NCBI GenBank assembly: GCA_032191485.1
Contig: JAVDOI010000003.1
Coordinates: 8,441,986-8,505,985 of the forward strand
Length of the DNA stretch: 64,000 nucleotides
Origin: Leptoclinus maculatus
Taxonomy: Eukaryota > Chordata > Actinopteri > Perciformes > Stichaeidae
Reading direction: 5' to 3'
Shown: positions 12,651 through 25,746 of the stretch, one piece after another
How the letters are laid out: every line of letters starts with the position of its first letter
How positions within the stretch are numbered: position 1 is the first letter of the stretch
Position numbers and translations under genes: made by a program
The notes under the pieces: model-generated
Database searches by the model: none
The model's input: only the letters and a program-made list of their open reading frames with translations
What the model was told of the DNA's origin: nothing

Positions 12651-13655
12651 GTAGGTATTAAGTTATTTTAAAGAGACATATTATAATGGAAACCCCCAAG
12701 ATAAAGTAAAAAAACACTACCGCATATTCCTTATATAAGCTGTTGATGTAATGGCACAGCTAAAGCAATAATCTTGTGTAAAATGTTCATTTTAAAGTAA
12801 AACATATTAAGCTAATATGTAGCCTATTCAGCTCGTGCTGCCTCCTCTAATATTAACATCCACACTGAGCACACTTAGCAAATTATTCACATAATATGTG
12901 AGCAATGCCCTGATATATTCTTCCAGTATTTCTTTAGTGGCCATCAAAGGAACTACATCAAGATAAAAGAGGTCAAAGTCATTAATGTCCAGAGCCCCAG
13001 TAACAACAGCAGCAACAACACTGTATATGTAACGCTTGTTGTTCTTGGAATACTGCAATGAAGAACATGAGCATCAGAGTGAAATGTGTGACAAGAAGCA
13101 CACTGTCCTGAGACACGAGAGGCTTTTTAAACCAAGGGGAGAGCCGGTACTTGTGGCAGATTGAATTTAAGTTGTTAGTGAGAACATGAAACATATTTGA
13201 ACCATTACAAGGTGACATTGAAATGGAAAATGCCATTTCACACAAATGAGTTGTGAAGCTGTTTCTTAAATTTGTCATGTGCATCTCTTTATTTTTTTAT
13301 TGAAAAAAAAAGAAAACCATGTATATTACCGTTTATACAATTATAACAACGCATAAGGGCGAAAGGTGTTTTAAAATAAATGTCTGTACGGTTATTATTT
13401 GCTTCCAACCATTTATTTTTCCTTTTGAGTCCCTTAACACAAGCGACTATGAGCTCACACGTCTGTAAATGACAGATAACAGCTGCTGCACATTTCAATA
13501 AAATAGATCCTGAACTTGTAAAAACAAGGGAAGAATAATATGGTAAGTAAATCACATGATTTGGTTTTAAAAAGCCCACATTTAATGCTGACGTTAGTGT
13601 TGAGTAAATTGTCTAACTTGTTATTCATTTGAGTCAACATCTTGACATGACATCT

Positions 13656-13673
13656 CTTGTACAAGTGTACAAG
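13656..13673. other. Inverted repeat CTTGTACA-AG-TGTACAAG
   Basis: Perfect 8-bp arms with a 2-bp spacer in an otherwise AT-rich intergenic stretch. It could be a dimer binding site or chance. Confidence 0.4.
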
Positions 13674-15499
13674 TTCCTGTTTTATTGTTTAAGGTATTTT
13701 CATGTCTCAATACAAGACCATACAATATTGTCAAAATACAAGAATTATCATACAGTTTGAACTCTACTAGCATATTTATTATCATGTTGTAAAAAAAATA
13801 TTAATAAATACATTTCTTTTAGAAGCACACAAATTCTATTCAGTTTTGACGAATTCTTAATATTTGCATTGCATTAGAAGGTATTTTATGATATGGCTTA
13901 TGCACTTTTACACATCCTGCAGTCCCATAATTCCACTGTTAGACCAAAGATTGTTGGGAGTTGAAGGAAGTGTATTTGAAATGTAAATGTTAGCGTCCAT
14001 CATTGTCAGCCAAAGGGTGTGTAAAAAAACACAATATTCCTAAAGTTTGTTCTGTTGTTGCTGAATAAATGCTGATAAATGCAAAAGCAAACAATGAAAT
14101 CCAACACAGGGCGACATGTTCCATAATTTCCGTTTAAATCCCTTTGTTTGACTTTCTGCGGCTGTACAGTAATAACAAGCCAGCCCCGGGGCTAATGGCT
14201 CTCTTGTTTGTTGGTTTTGTCTCGTCGTGTTCCAGTGGTTCTTTCTCTCTGGAAGGATGTCAGCTCTCTGTGCCTGGCCATCCCTGAGGACGCTTGATGT
14301 CATCTTATCTACCTGATCATTACACTACCTACTCTTCTCCACAATGCTGCCCTCTCGCTGCACACCGCCACTTGAAATGCTTGGCTGGCCTCTTCTGTGA
14401 AACCGTCGTGAAATTGTGTGCTAAAACGCTGCAGACTGTTCCCTCCTCTCTCTCCTCCGTCCAGCCATGTGTGCAGGAGCCAGAAAAAGATTCCTCCACT
14501 CGGACGACTGCTGCTCAGTCAAAGGGAAAAACACACAAAACACCCTTCAGCCGCCTGCCACCGCTCACCTCTCACAGCTTGTATTTGATTTATTGATGCT
14601 TGCAGTGAATGCTATTTTGCAGCAATGTCCAAGCACATTTAATGGACACATAGCAAGTTATTTACATGCTTTACAGTACTAAACAAGTCCGAGGTGTCAC
14701 AGTAGGAAATGCACAGGGGCCATTAATTAATAAAATGAATGGATGGCTGAGTTCCATTTAGCTGCTTCAGGGTCCTGCTATTGGGCTTGCTGGCTCGCTG
14801 TCACTGCCATTGTAAACATTAGTAATGGCTGTCCTTTTACCTGAAAGCATAGTCGCTGCTAGAACAACCCAACAACGACACTGATACCGCAATGAGTCTG
14901 TCTAACCAAACCAAATATTCCACCTATCGTCATTCATGACAATACTGATGGACAGACTATTTTCTTGAACTTCAACAAAACGCACTTCGAGTGACTGTGT
15001 TTCACATACAAGTTTAAACTGTAAATGATCCAGATGATAAAGGAATAAACAACAAATGTGAAAATGATGTTCTCTGCATATTATAAGCTTTAGATACATT
15101 GTGGAATACCCTTTTTTTTCCCACAAAAAGAGGTCTTTTGATGTTGTCCCCCATCACTTCTATAGAAAGCGCGTTAGGAGAGTGGCCAGTATGAACAGGA
15201 GGAATGATCACAGCCAGCAAAACCGTTTTTAATGTCCACATGGACACCTGACTACTGTTCTAAGACAGACTTGAAAAGTTGTGAACCTATCCTTTAATAT
15301 ATACAATATTTATAAGGTTCTAATATACACACCTTTTCTAGTGTGTAATATAGCGATCACTGTAAGGTTGATAAATAAGGTTGTCAATTAACTTTGGAAA
15401 CTATTTTTTGTAACATTATTCATTCATGTTAGGTTGTCTGAACATGGCTGCAGTGTCTGGTTCACATCCGTACAGTGGAGAGGTAACACACACACACAG

Positions 15500-15690
15500 T
15501 AAAGGCCCAGTGCCCTGCTGCTGGACAGTAAGCAGTGGAGGGTGAAGTGCCTTGCTCAAGAGCAACTCAGTGTCATCTGGAGAGGGAGGGGACTCCTCTA
15601 ACCATGAGTATTTCATTCCCAGGTGCTCCCAGCTCATCCGGGGATTTGAACTGCTCACAGATGTACTTCTGTGAGACGGCTGGCCCAGTT
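15500..15690 (+). mobile_element. Degenerate tRNA-SINE-like fragment, copy A
   Basis: The best preserved of three related fragments. GCCTTGCTCA is at 15549-15558, then CCGGGGATTTGAACTGCTCAC at about 15639-15659, which matches the form of a tRNA B-box-like tail (GGATTTGAAC). A short CA run lies just before it. This resembles a repeat common in teleost intergenic DNA. No intact element is present. Confidence 0.55.
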
Positions 15691-16156
15691 CTTTTGTGTG
15701 CTTCAAAATAAAAGTCCTGAAACAACTGTGCTCTCCCAGTAGTATGCCTCTTTTATTTACAGAACAGGTTTGACATTGGGGATTGTGTACTTATATGTAA
15801 CGCATTCAATCTAACTGCTTCACTAACTGCTATTCTTCATTTCCTAAAGTAAATAACTTACATTATAAAGGTATCTATGGTACTTTCTCTGGAACTCCTA
15901 TATTCTTCATCCTGGCATCACACGTGTACTGATTTGAAGTATTAAACTTGACTCGTTTGTTTTTGATGTTTGTGCATCTCAGGTAAATCAAATGAATAAA
16001 TAATAAGTTATCATAATGAACCAGCTGATGGAATGCACACAACTCAACACTACAAAACCCACAATTTACAGTAATTATAGTGGTGATTTAAACACTTGTG
16101 TAGAGGAAGTAATACCACAATGTTAAATTACTTCACATAAGGAATACATTTTTTTT

Positions 16157-16177
16157 GGGGGGGGGGGGGGGGGGGGG
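16157..16177. repeat. Poly-G tract (21 G)
   Basis: Homopolymer directly after a T-run; length likely polymorphic. Confidence 0.9.
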
Positions 16178-16449
16178 ATTTACGGTCACAGGTAAGGGCA
16201 TGCATTCTGAATTAAATGAGTAAGTATAGCTGGTTTTAATGTAATGCTGCAGGCTTATTCGACATATACTGCTGTGTGGTTTGAACTACAGCAATGCATC
16301 GTGTGTTTTGTATGTTATATCTTATTCCAAGTAATTTAACAACTGCTGTGACATAAATGAAGCAGAATGAGGAGTGCAGCATTTCCCCTTGAAGTCTCAT
16401 AAAATTAGGAAGTGCAGTACTTGTGGAAATATACAGTTTATTATACAGA

Positions 16450-16490
16450 ATATATATATATAAATATGTGTGTGTGTGTGTGTGTGTGTA
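16450..16490. repeat. (TA)n-(TG)n microsatellite
   Basis: TA units to about 16462, then TG units 16467-16490. Confidence 0.85.
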
Positions 16491-16924
16491 TTTTTTTATA
16501 AATACACACACAATTATGTTATTTGCATTACATAATGTTGAATCTAAATACGTTGTATTCAGTATTTGTAATAAATACTTCATCAAGTTGTGATGAAAAA
16601 CACTATAAAATGATTGTAAGGTGGCATTTATTTTATTGAACATCGTCTCGTCAATTTGTACATTTTAAAGCAGCAAACTTTGAACAACGTGCTGTACAGG
16701 AAAGTTAAAAATTCATTTATACATCATTCAAAATGATAATAAATACATTGTAGAAATACAAAAAGCACAGTACAAAGAAATACGTGATGTTAGATAGAAA
16801 ATAAACAATCATGTTTATACATTGTTTGCAAAAGTAAAAATGTAAGGTTTAAAAATGAATATATGACAATGGTGATAGCAGTGGAAGACCTGGCAGGTAG
16901 CAACAATGAAAAATACTATTCTAA

Positions 16925-17030
16925 CTGGGGCAACGGACAGAAGAACTGAGGGACCCAGAGGTCTCAAGTGGAGCCCAGGGTTGTGTGCCTTGCTCAGGTG
17001 TACTCAGGCGATGGCAGTCATGAATTTGAT
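16925..17030 (+). mobile_element. Degenerate tRNA-SINE-like fragment, copy B
   Basis: GTGCCTTGCTCA (16985-16996) then GGTGTACTCAGGCGATGGCA, similar to the corresponding part of copy A. Very diverged; same strand as the other two. Confidence 0.4.
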
Positions 17031-18813
17031 ACTACCTATTCTACTTGTCGGCTGAGTTTCTTCTCTGTGTTGGTCAGCTGATCAGACAGTGAAACAAGGA
17101 TGCACAGTGCGTCGGTGGTGGTTTTTTGTGGGGATATTGAATGTATTTCTCATGAGTTCATGTCATCCCTTAGCAAAGGACAAGTGTGTTTGTGCTGCAT
17201 CGCCTTTGTGTGGATGAAAACATGGTCGATGAACTGTATCCTGTGACTGCAGAAGACAAATAAGTTGAAGGTTATTGCTTCCATCTCACGCATCACAAAG
17301 AGCATAAAGACTGAATGTGATACATAATACAAAGTCAGACGGTGCATCAAATACTGCTCCTAAAGCAAGTCCACAGAACAGATGTCACAGAGAAGCTCTT
17401 ATTTATTATTATTCTTTTTTTTTCCAGTCAGTGAAGTTAGCTCCGAAACACATTATAAATTCACCACAGGGCACAAGGGCACAAACACATGATGGGCACA
17501 ATTTGCTACACATATTTTACATCCTCTTTAGACAGGAAGTTAATTAGGCAACTTGAATTGGTAAAACGCATTGCTGCCACATTGTTGCTCGTTGATCATC
17601 ACGCATGCTGATTGAAGCATGTCTGACACAGATGATGGCTGGTTGTTATGAGGCTCAAAGCCCCAGGATCCATTTGCAGTGCTGGCATCTCAAGCACCGC
17701 ATGTTCATCCTCTGAAGAAGGTGAGACAATCCATTAAGTGAAAGGCATAAACACTCAACTCTGGGAACCTGATTGTTGGCGCTGTCCCCCATCCAGCCCA
17801 TCTGACTGCAGCGGACTGTGGGTTTTATACAAGACAATTCAAGTCCTAAGATGGAACATTGAGAAAGAGAAGACAAAGGGAAATAAGACCGTAAGGCAAT
17901 TTGCATATCATAACACAGCAGCAGAACTTTTAATAGAAGAGCTCACAGATGTAAGAGGCAGAGCACTTTGAGACAAGTTGCTTTTGAGTATGAATTATCA
18001 TGCATTGTTGGTATAAATTCACCTGCAAGAAATAGCAAAAGTCCATTAATTTTAAACTGACCACATTATCTGTATCATCAAATTGTTACATTTTAGAATT
18101 ACAATTCAGCTCATGACATGTTCGTCGTATGTAATCTAGTCTTATTCTTTGAGCAGCACAAATGTGTTAAATGACTGGCGAAACGTTTCGATTCAGAACA
18201 ATGATATTCATATCTCTGATCGACCACGTCAATTGGGATGGAAGGTTTGTTGCTTAGATTTTCTGCACAATGTCATTAAAATGTAACATCGAATCTAAAA
18301 TACCACAAGCATCAACCTGAACAAAAGCAGCTGAATGAGCAGATCTACTAAAAATACAATATTGATCCAGTAAACAATACGCACTGAGTCGCTGTTGTCA
18401 GTGACAGTTTCAGTCCTTTACAAACCGAGCAATGAACACCTCATGGGGTCTGTTATTATAATCATTGTGTTTTTTCATATTCACTTAAAGTCACCTTGTG
18501 TAAAATTCAGTTCTTTGTGTGAGCAGCAGTGTGTTAGCCAACCATAACATGAAGAACATAATGCAGACACTGCAACTAAACTCTTGTTTCAGGAAGGTAT
18601 TACCATCCCTGTAGATGTATAACACATTAATATGACAGCATGAGAGCAGCTCAACTGGTACTTTTTGAAGAAATATTTGTTCCAAGACTGCAGCACTGAA
18701 ACACACTTTTTTTCTGGGTCCATGGCATAAAACTATTTAATGGTCACCAACTTTTTGTCTTGCACATCAAAGCAGCTCCAATAGTGATGTATGCCCGTTT
18801 TTATATATATATG

Positions 18814-18828
18814 CCCCCCCCCCCCCCC
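18814..18828. repeat. Poly-C tract (15 C)
   Basis: Homopolymer following a TA run. Confidence 0.85.
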
Positions 18829-21553
18829 TCCGTAATGTACCAGAGTTTGCACACCAGTGAGAGCAGGAGGACGCTGAGTGAAACAGTCCTGCTTGAGACA
18901 CATTTAGTTGTTAATAGCTCTCAACAACCTCTTTTTTTTTCCAACACCGACTGTCACATTGCTTTGTCATTGACTCCCATGGAGATAGTTAGAGTATCCG
19001 CTGTTAGAATATTAGTGAATGATGTACACTGAATACACCTGCTGAGATCTTATACACCTTAGATGTTTAATGAACCTATGAAAGGGGGCTTCCTAGTGAT
19101 ACGTACAGTACATCATTAACGTTTAAATGTGAATTGTGTGACCCTTCTATACGTTATAAACCCACTCCGCACAACAAAGTGACCAAAATAAAAAGCCAGA
19201 GTGATTTTCTGTAGTCTTTTATTTCATCCACCGTGATATTCTTTTTTACATGGCTGCAGTGGTGGAATACTAGCAGACAGGTAGAGAAAGGTACCTGGGA
19301 AGAAGAAGAAGAAAAAAGCCTGCTCTGTCTGAGCACTCTACCTGATCAGATCGTGGCAGTCTCCCTGTGTACTCTGCAGACTCTGCTGTTTTCCTAATCT
19401 CAACATTCAGCAAAGTCAAGAACCTTGACACTCACTGCTTTTTTTCACAGAGACGGGGCTCTAAACCCGGCTGCTGTTCATCTGCAGCGCTTTAAACTCA
19501 GACCTGCAGCTGGCACAATTTAAAGAAGTGCACTATCAGCGTCTCCCACAGCAAAACACTGTTGCATGTTTTGTCTTGTCCAAAGATGCGAGAATGGAAA
19601 TGTTTTTTTCCCCCACGTGAGACACTTCCACTGACTGTTGAATTTGACTAATAGAATCTTAGTATTCAGAAAAATGTCATAATGGAGCGTGTTGCTCAGC
19701 CTTAGCTTCACCTCAGTTTCAGTCTGATAGGAAACAGGAAATGAGTCAACAATCTTCTACATCTATACTTACACTTGAAGTTTGTGATAATGACCTTACA
19801 TGGAGACATGAAAACTTAAGCAAATGAGTTCTGTATTGTCTCTCAACTGTGTTTTAACTGCACACGAAAGAAGAACTCTGTAAGGAAAAGGATGCCACCT
19901 CAGAGTGAGTTGCAGAAGAGCAAATCAAACAATACCGTGAGGATATCTATTTGCTGATACGTGCAAATGCTTTAAATGATGCATGTCATAGATGTAGAAT
20001 ATGAGGTATGATACTTTTATGATCAGAGGTTTACCAGTAAATTCTTCCCCTTTAATTTGCACCCACTAACTTGTGTCTTCTTCTTCTTTACTTGTGTATT
20101 GTCCCCGTCAATTAAATTCAAACGTTACTGCCAAATGAACATCGAGAATGTTTTGTGTAGGATCCCGACAGACAAGGGCAGAAATTGTAGGCAGACAGAG
20201 GGGTTAATTATTCCAGAAATTAAATAAGCCATCTACAAATTGTGAATACATTTAAAAGAAATGCAATGCAGATTATTTAAATCAACTGACTTGTTGTAGG
20301 CATTGTAGTTTTTTTTCTGTATTAGCCGTACAAATGACTAGTTTCTGCTTTCCAATTGGATACAATAACAGAGAATCTGATTCATGTTATAGATAAACAC
20401 AACATGACAGAAGACGGAGATGCTCAGGGACGGTCTTTGTCTCTTTCCTTAAGCTCCACAGAAAACTGTCATCAAGCTGCAGCTCTTCTGTGTCTTCCTT
20501 GTTTAACCCGCAGAAACTGGTGTGTGTTAGTCAGCTCTCAGCTCACCGGGTTTTCCTCACGCAGACGGAAGGCTGATCGGAAACAATGCTCTGCAGACGC
20601 TTTGTCCCACTGAGTCAACTTGTGGATTTGCTGTGTGGATTCTAGGTCACACAGCACTGTGCGCTCTAATAACTCCTTAACTCTTGGAGATATCTTAACG
20701 AGAATTTGAGATGTCCATATCTGTATTCCCGCAAAAACAAAAACATTAAACAGAAGAATTCCAGGAGCAGATTTTTAAATATTAATATCTGGATATAATT
20801 TTGATGTGCAGATTAGTTGGAAGCTGTTTGTTCCTTTCCTGTGTCTTCTTTTTTTTCTACACCACCGGCCTCATCAAAGTGACCAAAACTCTTGCAGATT
20901 TACACATTTCTTTCCCTCCTTTCTCCCTCCTCTTCCATCAAGTCCAGCATCCCTCCACCCCCTGCTGGTGCCTCTTTCTAACCCAATGAGGCCCCCTACA
21001 GGTGCAAGCTCACTGATGCTGAACTGAGCAGGTGCATGAAGATGGGAGCCTTTTATTTTGTCATTTGACCCATTTTGCAGTGCTTTGCATAAACTTCTTC
21101 TCCGCATGAGGAGACGATGGTGCTCAGGCACTTTGCAGCCTGGGAAGTAAGTCTACCTAACGTGCAGGACGTGATAGGCATGTGAATAATAGTGAGTGGA
21201 TGCTAGATATGATTAGAAATATTTGGTCATCAGACGCCACTGATCTTCTGTTTCACTGTGTTACTAGGTGCTCCAAGAGGATATTTGTTGTCACTTTTTG
21301 TTAGATATAATGCCTTTAAAAATAAAAATGTAATTAACTAATAACTGTGATGAGAATGTAGTTTTGTATGCGTTACTGGGGATATTTGAATCAAAGTCTT
21401 CTTTGTTGTGAAGGACACAGATTGAGCTGAGACTTTCCTTGGAAAAACTCACTTCTGCTCTATTGTTCACTTTCAGTGAAGTGAATTAATCTGCACCATA
21501 TTTGTCCATTTGTCCCCCTATCCTATTGCGCCACACTGTGGAGTAACCCAGAC

Positions 21554-21563
21554 ACTCTCCCTC

Positions 21564-21614
<51 letters not shown>
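21554..21614. repeat. (CT)n microsatellite
   Basis: About 30 CT units with two CC interruptions. Spurious Leu-Ser frames result. Confidence 0.95.
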
Positions 21615-21618
<4 letters not shown>

Positions 21619-21780
21619 TTAAGTTTGAGATGGAAATAGTGCTCATTGCCTGTGGACTGTTTAAGTTGAGTCTAGTCTGTTTTCGTGAGCGATATGATTA
21701 TGCTCTTAAGATCAATAACAATGGAATAAACCGCAATCACGCACTTAACACAGTGAAGTTTGCTGGGACGTCTGTTCATT

Positions 21781-21820
21781 AAAAAGAAGAAGAAGACGTA
21801 GAAGAAGAAGAAGAAAAAAA
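21781..21820. repeat. (GAA)n purine tract
   Basis: GAA/AAG triplets with one GACGTA interruption, then an A-run. Confidence 0.85.
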
Positions 21821-21994
21821 CACGTTGATTTCAGCAGTCGTAGTGTAATTTTGTGGTGGAATGAGAAGCAGTTGGACTGTCAGACATGTGCAGGTAAACG
21901 CTGCATGACGCCAACTAAAGACCTCTGCTTCCATCTTGTGGCAGCTTGGCGCAACGCCTCCTCCCCCTGCCTCCCCGCCCCCCCGCCATCACTC

Positions 21995-22190
21995 CCTCTC
22001 TCTTTAATATCGGCACTGTGGCGAATCTAATCTCGATCTCCTTTAAGGCAATAAAACCCAGATAGCTTCCTTTAAATGAAAAGCACCGCTTATTACAGCT
22101 TTGAAATCCTCGTTTATTTGGCGATGTGCATGATAGAAAAGTGATTCATGTCGAGGTTCAAATGGGCAGGATGACGAAGATCCATGGTGT
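21995..22190. promoter_or_regulatory. Candidate conserved noncoding element downstream of nkx2.2
   Basis: Unique, repeat-free sequence after a C-rich stretch, containing AATCTAATCTCGATCTCC and CCTTTAAATGAAAAG motifs. Position 3.5 kb past the nkx2.2 stop fits a downstream enhancer. Inference from texture only. Confidence 0.2.
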
Positions 22191-25074
22191 CCCAAGTGCA
22201 TATTTCCTCAAGTATTGTATTCCAAGGTATATAATAGTGTTATCCACGCAGGTTGAACTATGCTGCACGCCAAGATGCTTGTTTTAACGTCGCCTGCTTT
22301 ATCCCTTCAAGCAGCCAAAAGCAATTTCCGATAAATCTGACCCTGTTGCTGAGCTGGTAGAGGGGTGGTGTAATTTTCTGGTGCGTTAATGACAAAAAAA
22401 AAAAACACGGCTGCAAAGCGAATATTGTTCGCCGTAAAAATGCATCTCTTACACGGCTGATGTTTTTTTTTTAATTATTATTATTTTTCTTCGGTTTGGG
22501 TCTACAACATGAAGCGTCGCTGGATGCAAAATGTTTGTGGGGGTTTAACTAAATATCTGTTTAAATCTATTTGGCGACAAACAGGCTTTAGATTTAGTGG
22601 CTTGCTAAAAATATATATAAAATGCATTATAAAATACAAAAAGAAATCTCAAAATAGAAAGGCACAATCAAATATGATATTAAGATATATAGGGGCTATT
22701 TTCACAAGTTAATTTCTAATCTTTCTAACGGAAGTAAATCTTGGCGCATTAGTTCACTAAACACCTGCCAATGGTTTGTGTTCCCCTGGAAAAAAAACAT
22801 CTGGATTCTGCAGCATCACTTCCAGATCATCAGATTCACAATAAAATCAGAATGCAAATGGAAGTTTCAGTATTTACTTACTTACATTGATCAATCTTAG
22901 CATTTGCGTATTTCTGCAATTGTTACCACGAAAAGCTTCTTGTTATGATATACACAACTTAGAGTAAAATCCAAGGATGCCCGACCTTTAATTGGCGCAG
23001 AATGTCCATAGCAGCTCAGTTTTACATCTCAAGCCGCCATAAAAAAAACGGAATCTTAATGGGGGCAAATTGTGTGAAATATATTTCCGGGAGTCTATTT
23101 TAGAAACAGGCCTACGCATACCAGCGGGACTCATAGCAAATAAGGAAGAACACTGTCTGGTGTTAAAATAGTTTTTTTTCCGCTAAGAGGAGCGACTTTT
23201 TAGCACAGACAATAAGCAGCCTTTCACTCTGGAGGACGGGGGAGAGAGGGGAAAGAGAAATGAGAAGGCTGTTGTTGGCATAGCTCTATCAAGGAAGAAG
23301 GACTCCCTGTTATCTGTGAATGGGGCTTCTTCTTTTTTTTTTTTTGACCAGAATAGATATAGCACGAATTTTTAATTCGTTTTTCTTTGAGAGACAACAA
23401 TGCTTTATTTGAAAGCTTGAGACAATTTGGGGTTTGTGAGAGACCCTTTTCTCCTTGTCCGAGCCCAGCTGCCCATATGGGATACAACGTGTGCAGCAAA
23501 AGATCACAATGGCACCAAGTGACAGGCAGGACAAAAAGCCCAAGGATACATCTCCCTGACTCTGAACAGCACCAAGAAACTCTGTCAGTCTCTCTATCTG
23601 CACTGTCTGCAGCAGCCCCACTGCTGCTGCTCGTTAACATGCACGCCTCTGACATCCTGCAAAACCAGGCCTGGGCCTTTGTCTCGGTGTTGTGTCGTGT
23701 ACTGTATTATGCAATGATAGAGAGTCACAAAACTGCCTCAGCACAGGGGCAAAGTCTTGAGGGCAAGGAGCCACACAAAGGTCTGCATTTTTCTTCTACT
23801 CGTGAGGGGTTTAAATGTCGGTTTTAAGACTAGTCCCATGTGTTAAGTTTTATTTTAAAGAAGCCTGAATATCAGCTAAAGTTCCCTATAATCAAAAAAC
23901 CGACACAATCCTTTATCAAAAACCTTTTGCAATTCACTTCATAATTCCCGTCTCATAGCTCATTTCTCCTCACACTTCACAATAACTGTGGCATCAAATT
24001 GGCACGCTCGAAGCAACGCTATGTATTTCATGTCCACCCACAAAATGTAGCAGGAACCCCAAAAAACCCAAAAGCAAACAGCTGATTTATTTGACCTACA
24101 GGCTCAACCAGTGGTGAAACACAAAACCTTTCTGTCGGGGACAAATTGAGTCTGTGTCGCCCACAAAAGCAGTAGCCCCTTGAGACTCAATTCTGTAAAT
24201 AATTAGCAAATCTGCCCAATTTGGCTGTTTGTTCAGTGATGATAGGGGCGACTCTAACATCTGTTGAGGGTGGGTTTTCTTTTTTTTTCGTCCCGGGACA
24301 AACATGATGCATAGATTTTTCTACCAGGTTATCATATTTACCCAAGATATTGACTGGAGTCTGATAATCCGCAGTGCGCTACACGGATCACTGGTGAGCC
24401 ATTTGTGCTCGTTTTGGTTCCACTTTAAAGAGTATGGTGGCTAACAGAGCAACGTGGAGTTTAATGTGGAATATCGTTGCTAACCTGTTCTATGATCGTA
24501 TGAAACATTCGCTTTATTAGGCGGTTAAAGCCCCTCTGAGCCGTGCGTATTTTAGTTGACCGTTGGTCGCGGTTAAACAAAGAAGACTGGTGACTCATTG
24601 ATTATTCCTGCTCTATTTGCAGTTTAGCGCTTAACAAGATAACAAAACATTTATTGCATTAAACGATTTCTCCCCCCCCACACACACACACAGTCTACCA
24701 CTTTGCACCCAAGGCCGGGAGTGGTTGGGGATGCTGACAAAAAGGAGAGCTTTTGACTCAAAAGCTTCTTATGTGGAGAAGCCCTCTTATATTAAGTGAG
24801 TGGATTTCGGTCCCATTTCACAAGTGACTTTAGGCTCTTTATTAGTGAGGTGTTCGGATTCAGAGAAAAATATTCTCCGGATTAAATTTGCCTAAAAGGA
24901 GAAGACTGAAGTGCGCTGGAGATTTATTCCCAGAGTCAAGCTCCTTTCTGCGCCACAATATAGTGTTTAGCACCTCGCCTTCCTTTGTGATGTCTATAGC
25001 GATGTCTTTTCAGAGATGATCACATCGATTAGGACACTTGTATAAACCAAACCCTCATTTGAGAAACACAGCAT

Positions 25075-25080
25075 TTTATT
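25075..25080 (-). terminator. Candidate polyadenylation signal of nkx2.2
   Basis: AATAAA on the minus strand about 670 nt past the nkx2.2 stop. Nearer copies lie at 25341-25346 (about 400 nt) and 25677-25682 (about 65 nt), so alternative 3' ends are possible. The choice of site is not resolved. Confidence 0.35.
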
Positions 25081-25746
25081 TTAAAGTCCTTATAAAAAAA
25101 AGTGGGATATTTAGCCATCTCCGCGCGGCTACACCGTTATTTACATTTGTGATCTGACACGGCAGTCATAACGTTTTGCCAAAAAAAACACACCCTCGTT
25201 GTTTTTGAAATGTGTAGCCTAAAATATAGAGGCCGATCTTCAGCTTTGCGCTCCCGAAAGCCTTCGAGCTTGCAAACATATGCCACAAAATATTTACAGG
25301 AAATAAAAACAAAAGGAAAATAGCTGCAAAGTTGCCAGTGTTTATTCATGGCCATAAATATTTTTTCGGTCCATAAAAGATGCAAGAAATTAAAATTTCT
25401 ATAATTATAAAGTGGTTCGTACGTGCTGATAATAACACGAAGGGACAAAAGAAAAAAAAAGAGGAAAACATCTCTACAACCAACACACAACATACTTTAC
25501 AAAATAATTCACAAGAAGAGCATTGACATTCTTAATAAAATCTATAAGGGAGAGGTTCGGACCCAGTTCTCTTAACGAAAACATGTAAACACGGCGCACA
25601 CATGAGCCCCGAATAAAAATGGTAGTATATATATGAGTCAAGCTGCAAAAATGAAAAGTCTTTTTGTTTTTTGTGTTTTATTTTTTTTCTTTGCTTTGTG
25701 GTGGAACTCCCTATCGTGCCTCCAAGCCAAGTCTCTATAATTTCTC
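25081..25746 (-). other. Probable nkx2.2 3' UTR
   Basis: AT-rich sequence between the stop codon and the farthest candidate poly(A) signal, with A-runs and no repeat. A 118-codon minus-strand open frame at 25137-25493 has no recognisable domain and is best read as UTR. Confidence 0.45.

Larger units (their letters stand above)
5701..25074. other. 19-kb gene-free interval between nkx2.4 and nkx2.2
   Basis: No open frame encodes a recognisable domain. Content seen: a homeodomain-site-rich block near 6.8 kb, TTACGCAC motifs at 7.9-9.3 kb, three SINE-like fragments (12.5-17.0 kb), a few simple repeats and a GC-richer, repeat-free block near 22.0-22.2 kb. The rest is AT-rich and I see nothing assignable in it. 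Since nkx2.4 and nkx2.2 are co-oriented, this DNA is upstream of nkx2.4 and downstream of nkx2.2. Confidence 0.6.

Noticed and set aside
23224..23827. Overlapping open frames of 143-146 codons on both strands
   Set aside because: Both strands and several frames are open at once, compositions are unstructured, and there are no splice-consistent neighbours or domains.
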